DNA from: Chaenocephalus aceratus
Taxonomy: Eukaryota > Chordata > Actinopteri > Perciformes > Channichthyidae
DNA length: 64,000 bases
Assembly: GCA_023974075.1 (NCBI GenBank)
Contig: JAMFTG010000207.1
Coordinates: 142,501-206,500 of the forward strand
Direction: 5' to 3'
Position 1 is the first letter of the stretch; every line of letters begins with the position of its first letter. Of the stretch, positions 1-12,338 are shown piece after piece. The position numbers and the translations under genes were made by a program. The notes under the pieces were generated by a model that saw only the letters and a list, made by a program, of their open reading frames with translations, had not been told where the DNA came from and searched no databases.

Positions 1-836
1 CGCAACCCAAAGCAGCTTAAACTCACAAGATAAGGCGCGCTGCTGAGATGAGGCCAGGCAGCAGCAGAGACGGCGCTCTCCGCAGGACTAAGTGGATTCG
101 GGCCAGATCTCCCCGATGCTAAAGTGTCCGAGCCGGCCTTCTCGCTGTCTCTCGAGGAAGTGACAGCGGTTTTAAAATCATTCAGATGAAAAGCACGCTG
201 AGGAACAGAGGGTCAGGAAATCTCAGTGAGGCTTTCGAAGGCCGTGCGGGACGCCAGTGGCAGATGCTTCACACCCCAGTAATCGTGCTGCCTTCACTGG
301 CATCGGGAACACACAAATGCTTCATCACGCGTAAGGCACGGGAACGGATTAGTCTGGAAACATGCACACACACACAGAGACCATCACAGTGACCTGACCA
401 TCCAGGAACATGTTAAATACATTCACGACCGTGCGCCTTGACGCCTGGTTTGCACACTTATATCCAACATCGGGAGGGAAAAGGGACCAAGGAGGCAAGA
501 AGGGTAAGCACTCAGAACACTTGGCAAAGCTCTTGGCTAGGTCCTTTGTTTTACAATGGAAGAAGGCTGTAAGGAAGTGGGAAAGAGAAAAGGGCAGAGA
601 GATATCTCAGGGCTCGTGTGAACTTGATGAAAAACATTATTTACACCCGATTCGAGCGTGGGCGTTTTCCCTCCCGCCTCAAAGTGGGGTTGCTCTCACA
701 AAGGGTACGCTGCTGTTAAAGCTACACCACTTCCCTCCGATGCTGCCGACTGAACGGAAAAGCATTGATTGAAGTTGAACTCGAGTGTTGCGAGGCCTTT
801 GTTTTTACATGTCTCCCCCCTCGTTGTGTCTCGCAG
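1..836 (+). other. ncam2: ncam2 intron, 3' part
   Basis: This is the tail of the intron before the first visible ncam2 exon. It has no recognisable exon or complete repeat. It ends in a pyrimidine-rich tract (around 811-830) and TCGCAG at 831-836, a good 3' splice site. Confidence 0.7.
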
Positions 837-1011
837 GATAAAGAAGAGCAGTGGATGACCAAGCTGGTCCCGGGGATGAATGATTTCGCCATGCTGCAGC
901 CGCTGCAGTGGAACACCAGATACGAAGTGGAGATAACGGCACGAAACGTCAAGGGCCTGTCGGAGCCCAGCTTCTATCAGTTCTTCATGCCCCAGAAACC
1001 TGACATTACAG
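837..1011 (+). CDS. ncam2: ncam2 exon: end of second fibronectin type III domain
   Basis: This internal exon of 175 nt codes 58 residues plus one base of the next codon, starting DKEEQWMTK and ending QKPDIT. It carries the F and G strands of the membrane-proximal FnIII domain: NTRYEVEITARNVKG contains the conserved Tyr of the 'tyrosine corner', followed by LSEPSFYQFFMPQKPDI, which resembles the FnIII end of vertebrate NCAM2. NCAM2 is an immunoglobulin-superfamily homophilic adhesion protein of neurons, known mainly from olfactory axons; this domain sits outside the membrane, just before the anchor. The exon starts in phase 0 after GCAG (833-836) and ends in phase 1 at GTAACA. That phase fits the transmembrane exon at 23113. 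The five Ig domains and the rest of the FnIII region must lie upstream of the window. The family assignment rests on remembered similarity and on the downstream exons; ncam1 is less likely given the tail sequence. Confidence 0.88.
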
Positions 1012-1529
1012 GTAACAGCCCCATCACAGAAGAGTGCTGCATTGTGCCTTCTCCATTTATGCAATGGATTTCTATCTGTGTGGTTGTTGAGTGGCGTTTC
1101 ATCTGAGAGAAAAACGTTGCTTTCCAGTCAAAAGCAGGACATTATTCTGCTGTGAAACGTCCTTTCAGCTGCACTCAAACCCTCTCCTGGACACAGCACA
1201 GTCTACATTCATCTGAAACACAATTACAAGATGTAAGCACATCATCCCGTAGTAGTATGTATACTCATGGGTGGAATCATTGGACTGACCCTGACATTGC
1301 TCAAGGAGATATTTGCACCCGTGAAGTGGAAAAAAACCTTTCTTCGAATGTCGTTGTGCTTTCAGCTCCAGGTTCAAGGCGGTTTATCAGGCGAAAAGAA
1401 CCACAATATAGAATAATAATAATATATTTAATTTGTTAGCGCTTTTACAGGTGCTCAAAGACGCTTTACAGATACAGTGAAGAGAACAGAAAATAAATAT
1501 ATAGTTAAAGTCAGTGAGTTATACAGGAT

Positions 1530-1853
1530 GTACCGTACTTTTCGGACTATAAGCCGCGACTTTTTCCCCCATTTTTTGTGTACAGCTAACGGCCACTAGG
1601 GGACCTCCTACATCTATGGATGTTACAGGTAAAATTAACCACCTTTAACGCTACGGGCTCTAGGACCGGTCCGCGCCCGCCACCTTTAAGCGGCGGGCTC
1701 CAGCAGGAAAAGCTGGCGGCCGGAAAAGAGCGAGACAGGTAGCGCGCCAAAGTAAAAGTGGAACCGAGAGACAGAACGAGAGCAAGACAGACGGACAATG
1801 TAGCTGCTGCAGCTTATATGCAGGTGCGCTTTATAGTCCGGAAAGTACGGTAC
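1530..1853. mobile_element. MITE with about 25-bp terminal inverted repeats
   Basis: The left end reads TACCGTACTTTTCGGACTAT and the right end is its near-perfect reverse complement (ATAGTCCGGAAAGTACGGTA). The interior is about 270 bp, GC-rich, with no coding capacity. This is a non-autonomous DNA transposon; the superfamily is not certain and the target duplication (possibly TA) is not clear. Confidence 0.75.
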
Positions 1854-2645
1854 TGCTTATTTCTCACTGTTGTGATTATAAAATGGAAATCAGGCACAAT
1901 AGAAGCACCTCACTTTGGGCCCTTATGTTTAAGGCTTTGAGTTATTAAATTATTAAGGAAATAACCCTCAGCTGCAGCTTTGAATCTTGTGGTTGGTCCG
2001 TGATGCGTGTTCAGCCCAAAGGCCTCCCCGCACAGACCGGACCAAGGCTCTCCTCTCCGGGGTTCTCAGTGCAGACGTCAGCTCAATTCAAAACCTTTAT
2101 TCATCCAGGTGAAATCCCAGACGGAGGATTTCGACATGTTACATTCATTGCTTACTTCCACATGCCTTTTCTCCTCCTTATCTCTTTCATAACTTTATAT
2201 GTAACACATGCTAACGGCGTCAATAGCCACTTTAATGATACTAATGGACGGTAGTCCCGGATGTCGCCATGACGGATTTTCAGAATAAAAGCTTGGTATT
2301 GAGAACTTCCGGGTTTTTCCAGAATAAAATAGCATTTAAACTGACGGTATGTTTAAGGTACATTATGCCATAAAACATTGATTTTAATTTCTAATACATA
2401 TCTACCCACGTGTACAGGTACCGACAGCATCCGATTGAGTAGCTTTAAAAACATGTAGTGGCACCAGATTGCTAATTCCATTCTCTTTGCAGACTGCTCC
2501 AAGTTAGTGGAGACTCCCCGAAGTCAGTCCTGGCAACATTTAATAAAACCACAGCATGCGATCTCGGGCAATAAGTACTTTCAATTCGCCGAGAGATCAG
2601 AGAGCAGATATAAGAATAATAATGATAGCTTGGATTTATATAGAG
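1854..2645. other. intronic sequence, no clear feature
   Basis: No exon, RNA gene or complete repeat was recognised here. Confidence 0.5.
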
Positions 2646-2787
2646 CAGGGATTCTCAAGGGTGTTCGCGGACCACCTCAGATGCAAACCGTAAACGTAAG
2701 TGCATATATAAACGTAGTGTTAAAACGCAGATATGTTTTTATAGTTAATTATAGACTATCAAAAGTAAATTGAAGCCTATCTGATAC

Positions 2788-2995
2788 CTCTCTCTCTCTC
2801 TCCTCTCTCTCCCTCCTCTCTCTCCTCTCTCTCCCTCCCTCTCTCTCTCTCCCTCTCTCTCTCCTCTCTCTCTCCCCTCCTCTCTCTCTCCCCCTCTCTC
2901 TCTCCCCCCTCTCTCTCTCCCTCCTCTCCCTCCTCTCCTTCTCTCTCTCTCCCTCTCTCCTCCTCTCTCCTCTCTCCTCTCCTCTCTCCTCTCTC

Positions 2996-3077
<82 letters not shown>
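2788..3077. repeat. (CT)n/(CCT)n low-complexity tract
   Basis: About 290 bp of imperfect CT/CCCT repeats ending in about 75 bp of pure (CT)n. It lies inside the hAT element at 2646-4271 and directly next to the nested fragment. Confidence 0.95.
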
Positions 3078-3078
<1 letters not shown>

Positions 3079-3099
3079 TTTTTATTTATTTTTTTAAAT

Positions 3100-3684
3100 A
3101 ACGTTTTTTTTTTTTACAAAAACATTTCATAACACGCTCCGAGACACCTGACAACATGCTGTTAACTTGTTGTCTTATACGTTACTGTTTAAACGGCGGA
3201 TAAAGCAGCTTCATCATGGCAACTTGACAACAGCTAAGCTAAGCTAGGCTAGTACTTACAGCATCCGGTGACTTTTCAGAGTTGCTGTGCCACCGTGGTC
3301 GGCCAGTTTCTTGTCGCATATTTGGCACACTGCCTTCTTCTTACCATCGTCCAATTCAAAATGGTCCCACACAGCTGAAGTCTTCGGCATGTTGTGTTCA
3401 GGTGTGTGAAGCGAGGTGAAGCGAGGTGAAGCGTGCGTTCGTGACTGTGAGTGAACGCGATGTCAGGAGCACAGGCTGAGATTGTATATATTTCCGCATT
3501 TTAACAGTGCAATTCAAAAGTATAAATATAGTATAAGAATATGGAAATTCGCCTTTATTGATAGCATACATTTAGGAGAACATTTGAATTGAAAATAAAT
3601 AAAAAAACGAATATCCGAATAATGAAATTAAAACCCGAATAGTTGACCAACGAACGGATATTCGAATATTCGGGTACAGCCCTA
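3100..3684 (-). mobile_element. nested autonomous-type hAT fragment with BED zinc-finger exon
   Basis: On the minus strand the element starts at about 3684 with AGGGCTGTACCCGAATATTC, a hAT-like terminus rich in CGAATAT motifs. After an AT-rich leader it runs into a BED-finger first exon (3260-3390). The 3' part of the transposase is missing; the fragment ends near the CT-rich tract. Confidence 0.65.
3260..3390 (-). pseudogene. hAT transposase exon 1, BED-type zinc finger (fragment)
   Basis: Starting at the ATG at 3390 on the minus strand, 43 codons are open: MPKTSAVWDHFELDDGKK, then AVCQICDKKL and TATLKSHRML. The Trp/Phe pair, the C-x2-C pair and the following His are hallmarks of BED zinc fingers of hAT (ZBED-like) transposases, which bind the transposon ends. 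The frame leads into a donor-like site (ATGCT|GTAAGT at 3259-3264), so this looks like an intact first exon. No downstream DDE/hATC domain is visible, so the copy is dead as a transposase source. Confidence 0.65.
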
Positions 3685-4959
3685 CTTAACAATCATATTA
3701 TTCCTATCAGCTGTCGATCAGTGTTATGATGCGGCGATTACCGTTCTGTTCAGCAAACGCCTCGCACACTGATTACGATCCAAAGCTTTAGTGCGTTTTG
3801 ATTCAGTGCTGAGTGCAGCCAAACGTGTCGGTCTCTTCTCTGTCAGTGGAGACCGCAAACACCTCGTTCCTTCCGCGTACAGTAAGTCCGGATGCTTCTC
3901 GGGTTGAGCCGTCCCGTTCAAATGAAATCGCCGCCAATCATATTTCCGCGCTCGCGCCAGGGCCGGGGGAGGGGTTACAAGGCCGGTGTCTTGTGGTGCA
4001 TTCACTTGCACTCGGACATTCGAGATGTTCTCTCATAAATGTCCGATGAGCCCAACGACCACTACCCCACTGCCTGGTATCATTAGAAAGCTAGGAGTCT
4101 CCTCTTTCCAACAGTGTATACAACTCAACATGTGTCTTCGGGTCAATGCGACTGATTTCGATAGAGCTAGTCACATAGAGGTGGTGCCCGAAAATCCTTG
4201 ATAATAAAAAGTGGATTTTATTTAGCTTTTTTCCACGGACCACCTGCAGTGCCACCGTTTGAGAACCGCTGATATCGAGCCTTTCATGAGTTTTGAGGCC
4301 AAATATCATATTTAGACTTTTTTTTATTTTATTTTTACATATAATTGTAAGTCAATACATGATTGTCACTAAAAGCCTCGTCTCTACATTACAATAAAAT
4401 ATAAAAAATAATTGACTAATTCATTTTAATAAAAATTCAAGTATTAAAGGCATAAAAAGACAGAAATGTATAATTCTTTCTATAGAAATGTTTCTTCTGC
4501 CGTAAAGTGTCCAAACCGGGCTTGTCTGGATAAGCGCATTTTTAAAACAGTCGTTGTCCACGCCGGCTTCAGTTGGATTATTCGTCAGTCGCTCCGATCA
4601 GATCGGTCTCCTCCATTTTGTAGATTATTCACGACTTTTGAATCCACGTAAACACATCGGCAGAATCCGGCTTCCTTTGAGCGTGTTTTAAACAGTTTAA
4701 TCCCTTTGTGAATTGTTTCCACTCCGTCCTTTCATTTCTTCATCCAGCGGGAATCCAGAGGAATTATCCTGAGTCCAACAACCATCAAAGTCGCTCCAAC
4801 AGCTCCTTGACTACGCTTTCATCTCCTTCAACAACACACTTCACATCCATCCAGTTTGTGACAGGAGTTGTAGCTTTTTGAGACTTTTAAACTGTAATTA
4901 CCGCTGTCCCCCCCCCCCTTGTTTGTGTGTGGGGGGCGCAACTTCCAACAGGAGTCATT

Positions 4960-4997
4960 GGGGGGGCTCTTGGGGAAGAAGGTTGGGAACCCCTGCG
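4960..4997. mobile_element. hAT terminus fragment
   Basis: The plus strand ends GGTTGGGAACCCCTG, whose reverse complement (CAGGGGTTCCCAACC) is a hAT-like end. The sequence just before it is GC-rich (around 4910-4960). The opposite end was not found. Confidence 0.45.
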
Positions 4998-7384
4998 ATA
5001 GGTACTGGGGGGCATGGAGGGACTTGTAGCTAAGGAGGAGGGTTCTGAACGATATGCGGGACTTGACCGGCAACTACCGAGATGGCAGTTTATCCAACAT
5101 GGCTTTGTAAATGAAAAAGTACCGGTGACGGAGCCTCCGTGCGGCGAGTGCCTTGGTACACAGAGTACAGCGCACGTCCGCATTAAGGATTCACTCACAG
5201 CTGTTCAAATAAACCGCTCAAACGCGCTGGGTTCCCTTCAAAGCGACCCTCCGGACCGCGAGTGAAAACACCCGCAGGCTGTTGTTTTTCTCCCTCAAAT
5301 ATCCTCCTCCTCCTCCTCCTCTTCTTCTTCGTAGTCCGAAGCTTCTCCCGTTGTGCTGCTTTGCAATTCAGCCGCTTCTCATTTGCAAGAATCGACACAC
5401 ACACCAGCGTCTCCCTCCGCCGCCCGTACGCCGAGGTTATGATCCCCATGAGGAGCGTTGAGGTGCTTAATGTATGCTTCTCATCTCAACGTCCTGCAGG
5501 AGCTTTGAAGTATGCATGCAGCCGTGTTTCACTTAATCTGGAACACACGCCGCTAAGGACGCACACGTACTGTTGAGATAAACGTGACTCTGCCGCCTGA
5601 AGCCCTGCATACGTGGAGAAAGGAATCAAAGAGAGGCGTGTGGGCGCGCCGTCGCTCTCCTCTCCGCCTGTTACACCGTCCATTTGTGTGTGTGTGTGTG
5701 TGTGTCCGTGTGTGTGTGTGTGTGTGTGTGTCCTGGCAGCGCGGGCTAAATGGCCTTAGAGAGGGTGTGGGAGAACGGCGAGCTTACGGCAGGTCGCTTC
5801 GATTGGCTGTCCTCTCTTGTTAGCGCACAGCGGTGCATCGTGGGAAACAGCCGGAGAGAGACGGTGGAGATAAAGCGATGTCCCCGTAATGTGTTTGTTC
5901 GAGGCTGGAAGCGGAGGGAGAGGAAACAAAGATTTGTTCGCCTGTTTTGTTCAAATGTCTTTCAAGCACACTCAGGAGGACTCTGAAAAGACTGCGACAG
6001 TTGATAATCCCATTAGCACCCTTGAATAATGGCATCACATTTCCATGAAGAAAAGGCGTCAATATAGATATTTTGAAGCCGAAAACGACGTCCTTTTATT
6101 TGTATAGTCTTGGATGGATTGTGAGCAGAATGCGACTGAACCAAATGGGATATTGAGGAAGACGTTTTTGCACAAAAGAACCATCTCCCACTCTATACAA
6201 TACGCCTCCCACCCACCCGCTTTCAAACCTCTAAGCATAAAGCGTTCGGAGTGGATTTAGCCTCCCCTTAAATCCCCTTTCCTCCGTCCTTCTCTGCATC
6301 CTTCCTTCCTTTAGGCCACAGATTGAAACACTGCGGTTCCTTTTCAATTTGCTTTCTTCAAACCACATCACTTTCTCTTTGCGCTGCCCCTCCTCTCGTT
6401 CCAATCGCTTTGTGTCTTTAAAAGCAGATTTGTCTCGTGACTTCCTTCCCCGACCTCTATTTTGCTCGTGAAGGTGAAGGGCTTCCACGACGTCATAACG
6501 GCCGACGGGAGCGGACTTTACCCTTAAGCCAGGATGGCAACCTCCCGAATAGATATTAAAACGGATGGCTGTAACACAAAGCTATCGTATCGAAGCGCTG
6601 CTTGAAGAGGGAGAAGGTCCTCTCTAGATTTGAGCCTTTCAGACCGTTTACATGCACTAAAAGCTAAATACAGGAAGTGGAGAACCGGCCGCTTTAAGAG
6701 CAGAGATATCTAAATATCCTCGATACAGTGTGTGTGGCGTTGTTGTGTTTCTCTTGGCTCCCTCCCCTCCTTCAGTGCTGTAAAACGCTTTGATTTAAGC
6801 AGTCGTCGTAGACTTAGTTTTTATGGAGCGTGGCACTAATCTCATCAAAGCGCCGGGATAAATAATCTGAAAGGCGTCGAGCCGCAGTCCAACCTTTCCT
6901 GGAAGTGACGCCCGCTGTTTAAACGGAAACGAGTACTTTTATAGCTGTCCGTTACATTAATCAAGCGGCTCATATATTTCCACTGAGATTTGTTGTTTCT
7001 TTACAGCCGTGTAATGAAACGGATGCAAGCCCGTAACTTCTGTTGTTTAATCTGCTAATGCCATTTCAGATAGATGGTCTCTTTACGAGAAAATAAATAC
7101 TTGTCATGGATTTTCCTGCATAAATTACCAGTGTACCAAAACCCCGAAAGGTTTGTCTCGTCACCTCAACAGTGATGGTTCTTGGCCACGTGTAGAGCTT
7201 GGGCCTCGGAAGCCGTGTCAGACTCGCAGTGCACAACCCACCGGACGTGTCAGTTGCTGTTCAACGTTTATTTCCAGCAAACTAATAAAACTAAATACGA
7301 ACACAATATGTAACATAAACTTAAACAGCAGATTCTAATAATCTGTATTTGACTAAGCATAAGGCTGCGTCTGCGTCTTAATGA
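4998..7384. other. intronic sequence with small simple repeats
   Basis: It holds a short (TCC)n tract near 5300-5330 and an interrupted (GT)n at about 5688-5731. Otherwise it looks like ordinary intron with no exon, RNA gene or transposon end that I recognise. Confidence 0.5.
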
Positions 7385-8482
7385 CCGTATTGCTGCTGCC
7401 CTCCCGTCACACACCGCACCTCCAACTTAAAGCCCCGCCCCCTTCACCTGAGCCCTGCTGCCCTCCCGTCACACACCGCACCTCCAACTTAAAGCCTTAG
7501 CCCCGCCCCCTTCACCTGAGCCCTGCTGCCCCCCGTCACACACCGCACCTCCAACTTAAAGCCCCGCCCCCTTCACCTGAGCCCTGCTGCCCTGCTGTCA
7601 CACACCGCACCTCCAACTTAAAGCCCCGCCCCCTTCACCTGAGCCCTGCTGCCCTCCCGTCACACCGCACCTCCAACTTAAAGCCCCGCCCCCTTCACCT
7701 GAGCCCTGCTGCCCTCCCGTCACACACCGCACCTCCAATTTAAAGCCTTAGCCCCGCCCCCTTCACCTGAGCCCTGCTGCCCTGCCGTCACACACCGCAC
7801 CTCCAACTTAAAGCCCCGCCCCCTTCACCTGAGCCCTGCTGCCCTCCCGTCACACACCGCACCTCCAACTTAAAGCCCCGCCCCCTTCACCTGAGCCCTG
7901 CTGCCCTCCCGTCACACACCGCACCTCCAACTTAAAGCCCCGCCCCCTTCACCTGAGCCCTGCTGCCCCCCGTCACACACCGCACCTCCAACTTAAAGCC
8001 TTAGCCCCGTCCCCTTCACCTGAGCCCTGCTGCCCTCCCGTCACACACCGCACCTCCAACTTAAAGCCTTAGCCCCGCCCCCTTCACCTGAGCCCTGCTG
8101 CCCTCCCGTCACACGCCGCACCTCCAACTTAAAGCCTTAGCCCCGCCCCCTTCTCCTGAGCCCTGCTGCCCTCCCGTCACACACCGCACCTCCAACTTAA
8201 AGCCCCGCCCCCTTCTCCTGAGCCCTGCTGCCCTCCCGTCACACACCGCACCTCCAACTTAAAGCTCCGCCCCCTTCACCTGAGTCCTGCTGCCCCCGTC
8301 ACACACCGCACCTCCAACTTAAAGCCTTAGCCCCGCCCCCTTCACCTGAGCCCTGCTGCCCTCCCGTCACACACCGCACCTCCAACTTAAAGCCTTAGCC
8401 CCGCCCCCTTCACCTGAGCCCTGCTGTCCTCCAGTCACACACCGCACCTCCAACTTAAAGCCTTAGCCCCGCCCCCTTCTCC
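7385..8482. repeat. minisatellite, 61-68-bp unit, about 17 copies
   Basis: Each unit contains CGTCACACACCGCACCTCCA, then AACTTAAAGCC, CCGCCCCCTTCACCTGAGC and CCTGCTGCCCTC. Two subtypes are mixed: a short one reading AAAGCCCCGCCC and a long one reading AAAGCCTTAGCCCCGCCC (6 bp longer). The last unit runs into CTTCTCCACCTCTCACTG. Confidence 0.95.
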
Positions 8483-8485
8483 ACC

Positions 8486-9585
8486 TCTCACTGACACAGA
8501 AAAATGCATTAATAAAGGTTCCAAATAAATCAAAACAAAATAAACTTAAATGCGGCTCCTACAAGCAGTAGATCAAATCACTAATATACACTTATAGAGG
8601 GGCATATGTGTATTTCGAGGTTCACAAGTCTCAAAGTGAAGCTTGACCTTTCTCAGAACCAGTTTATTCCAGATCCACAAACAGAAAGGCATCTGTATCT
8701 GAAAGTACTCTCAGATTAAAGCTGAACATATGCTCTGAAGACGACTTACCCGTCCTTTGCAAAACAACAACTACATGTGTTTGACTTGTGTGAAATACAC
8801 ACATATATATATTTAAATACTTTGCTGTACAAGATCGGCGCTGATGTTTACACGCTCGTGTATTTATTGAACAAAGGACCGTGTTTCCTGGGGAGCGTAC
8901 TTAACACATCGTTGTCAACTATGTCCTGTAAATATTTCATTATAAGCAGGCGGCAGACTTCCTGCTGAGTCGCTGCAACAGAACACTTACGCTATGAAAG
9001 GTTTACACGGTCGTTCCAAGGCTATAAAGTTAATGCACTGGTGGATGTTAAGCACACAAGCTGCGTGTGTCTGCCAAACAACCCAGTGTTCCTTACTCAG
9101 AAGACCTGTTGCTGTTTCCATGCCGACTCGTCGATTTCCCGAAGCTGGTTAGAATCCCTCGTTCATTTTCATTAATTGCGGTTTTTCAAATCAGAAAAGT
9201 AGTATATTTGCGTCGGTGGCGAACCGGCCTTCACGGTATTCAGAGAACACCCTGGAACACTCGGATAAAACAAACACATTTAATTATATAAATAACATGA
9301 ATAAATGAGAATGGTAGCCTTTCAGTGGTTTTGTGTTAGAAAAGAAAGCAACCAATCAGATCGTGTTCTGGGTCTCTGGGTAGAACATCCTTCAAGGTAT
9401 TCTGCATCCTTGATCGAAGGCCCTGGCCGTTGCACTGAGTGAGAGCGCGCGTTTGGACTGACAGCTTGATCAACCAATCAGATATTGACTTGTAGCCAAT
9501 GGGCGTGTTCTTTCAGAGTTCCCCTCGGTTCCAGGGTGTTCTAGAAGGCCCGCTAGTTCACTGGAGAGAGACAGAGGATCAGGGG
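8486..9585. other. intronic sequence, no clear feature
   Basis: No exon, RNA gene or complete repeat was recognised. Confidence 0.5.
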
Positions 9586-10064
9586 TGTCAAACTCAAGGC
9601 CCGGGGGCCAAATCCGGCCCGCGACTTCCTTTCATGTGGCCCCACAAGAGCGTGCAAAAAATATGATATGTTTATTATACGGTTACATGCCGCTTCACAG
9701 AAGCACGTTGCCCATAAACTACATGTCCCACAATGCATCTGAAATTTGACTTTTTTCTCAGAATTTGACTTTTCTTTTTTTTTTAAATGTAACTTCTTTT
9801 TTTTTGACTTTTTCTCCAGAATTTGGCTTTTCTTTTTTAAAATCATTTTGTGACATTCTCACTGAAGAGACTTGCAATTATTTTCCCTAGACTTCTGCTT
9901 TCAGACGTAGTTGATTATGAAGTTTTTACCCTATCCGATAATAATCCAAAGCAGAGGCAATAAAGTAATATAATACATTATTTTATATATATTAAATATT
10001 TATATATGTATTTTTATATAGTCTTAAAGTTACAACCGGCCCTTTGAGTGCAACCATAATATGA
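9586..10064 (+). mobile_element. hAT-type non-autonomous element, 3'-truncated
   Basis: The left end CAGGGGTGTCAAACTCAAGG followed by CCCGGGGGCCAAATCCGGCC is a familiar teleost repeat terminus. Near 10036 the GGCCCTTTGAGTGCAACCAT block that normally lies near the other end appears, but the expected closing GACACCCCTG is missing. Confidence 0.65.
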
Positions 10065-10201
10065 ATGCGACGAAGCAATTCACGCCGTTTTATTGTTTTT
10101 AACGTTGAAATGACGAGTGCAACAGGTGGAGATGAAGTTGTTGCGGAATTGTTGTGAGTACCCTTTTCAAGACGACAGTGAAAAGACGGACATTATAACG
10201 G

Positions 10202-10231
10202 CGGGGGGGGGGGGGGCGGGGTGCGGGGGGG
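10202..10231. repeat. poly-G tract
   Basis: Interrupted run of G (G-runs of 14, 4 and 7 bases). Its exact length is likely to be unreliable in the assembly. Confidence 0.9.
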
Positions 10232-10446
10232 TCTACAGAAGGTCCAGATTTGCGTACGTACTCAAAACAAACCGATGCTTTTCTTGATAATTAATTGAAA
10301 AGGGAAAAATAAGAGCTTTTTTCTTTTAGTGGAAACATAACTCTTATACTATATACCAGTATCTCACCTGCCTTATCAGTTTGAATTCTAATTGTACATT
10401 TCCCCGAACTTCGATATCATTTAATAACTGATCAAAAACAACGATC

Positions 10447-10651
<205 letters not shown>

Positions 10652-11416
10652 CAGCACCGTGTGTGAATTGAGACTATGAACCGCATTTGAGTGACAGTCG
10701 CGCAGAACGTCCGGATCGGTTCGCTGACAGCCGGCACCGCCCTTTATGATGTGGTCTAAACGGCATCGTGTAAGATGCGCACAGTTCCCCCCCCCCCCCC
10801 CCCCGCCCCGTCCCCCCAGTAAAACATCCCCACTCCACCACCGGTGACGAGGCACAGAAAGCCTTTGATCTGTTCCACCATCTCTCAAGTTAAAATTAGG
10901 GTCGCTCTTTTAAGTACGTGACTTTAAAGTTGGGTTTCATCTCCCACAGATCAAGGTCGCGACGCTTGTACCGCTCCTCCAGTAACCCCAGTCTGCGGCA
11001 ATTACCTACGAGTGGACGAAATGTCTTTCTTTGTATCTTCCTCTAAGTTAAGAGTCCTTTCCTTTTGGTTTCCCGCTCCCTCCTGAGTGCACTTCACATC
11101 AAGGCCTCCTTCTTGTAAATGGACACAAGGACGGACGCCTGCTTCTCCTTCAAAGCAGGGTTTAATGATTGTGTTTCCACCCTCCCTCTGAGGACCGCCT
11201 CGAGCAAACTTTCCCAAAGTCAGCACTTAAGAGAAATCCTGCCTCACATCCACCAATGATTACGTCCGTCCCCACAGATTAGCCAATCAATGCGCGCCGC
11301 CGGGTCGTCGTTAATCGAGTGTCTCCTCTCTCATCCAATGGAGGGACAGTCAATCAGAGCTCGGGCTTAATGACTTTGTATTGTCACAGGGAGATGTGTA
11401 TGAATGGCTTCAGGTG

Positions 11417-11451
<35 letters not shown>

Positions 11452-12000
11452 TCCTGCTAATGGGACTATATATCAACAAGTAATCAGAAGAAGTCGGTAA
11501 AGGGTTAATAGAGCGGGGAAATAGGAATGAACGGCCACTGAGTTGGACAGAAGTCGCTTCCTCGAGGCGTAGAGAGGAAACTTTGATGAGAGAGAGAATA
11601 TATAGCTTTAAATATCCGTGTGTGAACGATGTTAGGTCTGTGCAACTTTATTAGCACCATGTATCCTCACGTTAACACGGATGTATCGAGGGCGACCCTT
11701 CCTTCCTGCCGGGTGGCATACGGCTTTGCCCCGTGTTGAGGTGAGAGGTGGGCAATTTGTCTTTGAATGAATCTTTAATTAACGCCTACGAGGCCAGGCG
11801 GCAAACCCAACGTCTCTAATGACGATGTAATAAACCGGGAAACACTCCATCATGCAGAAAAGTGGATTAAACTTATTTGGAAAGCTGCAATAAAACTTCA
11901 TAGAAAATACAATACCCGTATGTTATAGTCCTTTCAAGATATATCGGTAATCTAACAGTAGCTGTTGACTTGTAATATAGAATATCAGTATGACAATACG
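10652..12000. other. intronic sequence with poly-C and (CA)n
   Basis: It contains a poly-C run (about 10787-10816) and (CA)n at 11418-11449. The stretch 11230-11410, with several CCAAT and TAAT-type motifs and few repeats, could be a conserved non-coding element, but this cannot be tested here. Confidence 0.5.
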
Positions 12001-12338
12001 ACACCCTCTGTCCTTAGACCCTCTGTCCTCAGACCCTCTGTCCTCAGACCCTCTGTCCTTAGACCCTCTGTCCTCAGACCCTCTGTCCTCAGACCCTCTG
12101 TCCTTAGACCCTCTGTCCTCAGACCCTCTATCCTCAGACCCTCTGTCCTCAGACCCTCTGTCCTTAGACCCTCTGTCCTTAGACCCTCTATCCTCAGACC
12201 CTCTGTCCTCAGACCCTCTGTCCTCAGACCCTCTGTCCTCAGACCCTCTGTCCTTAGACCCTCTGTCCTCAGACCCTCTGTCCTCAGACCCTCTGTCCTC
12301 AGACCCTCTGTCCTCAGACCCTCTGTCCTCAGACCCTC
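12001..12338. repeat. 15-bp minisatellite, about 22 copies
   Basis: The unit is AGACCCTCTGTCCTC, alternating with a CCTTA variant. Because 15 is a multiple of three and no unit contains a stop, several frames stay open on both strands. These are not genes. Confidence 0.95.

Larger units (their letters stand above)
2646..4271. mobile_element. hAT-type element with 8-bp target duplication, carrying nested insertions
   Basis: The left end is CAGGGATTCTCAAGGGTG and the right end, reverse-complemented, is CAGCGGTTCTCAAACGGTGG; both continue into a GGACCACCT-like block. The flanks are ATATAGAG (2638-2645) and ATATCGAG (4272-4279), an 8-bp duplication with one mismatch, as expected of hAT transposases. 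The interior now holds a CT-rich low-complexity tract and a second hAT fragment in minus orientation. Confidence 0.8.
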
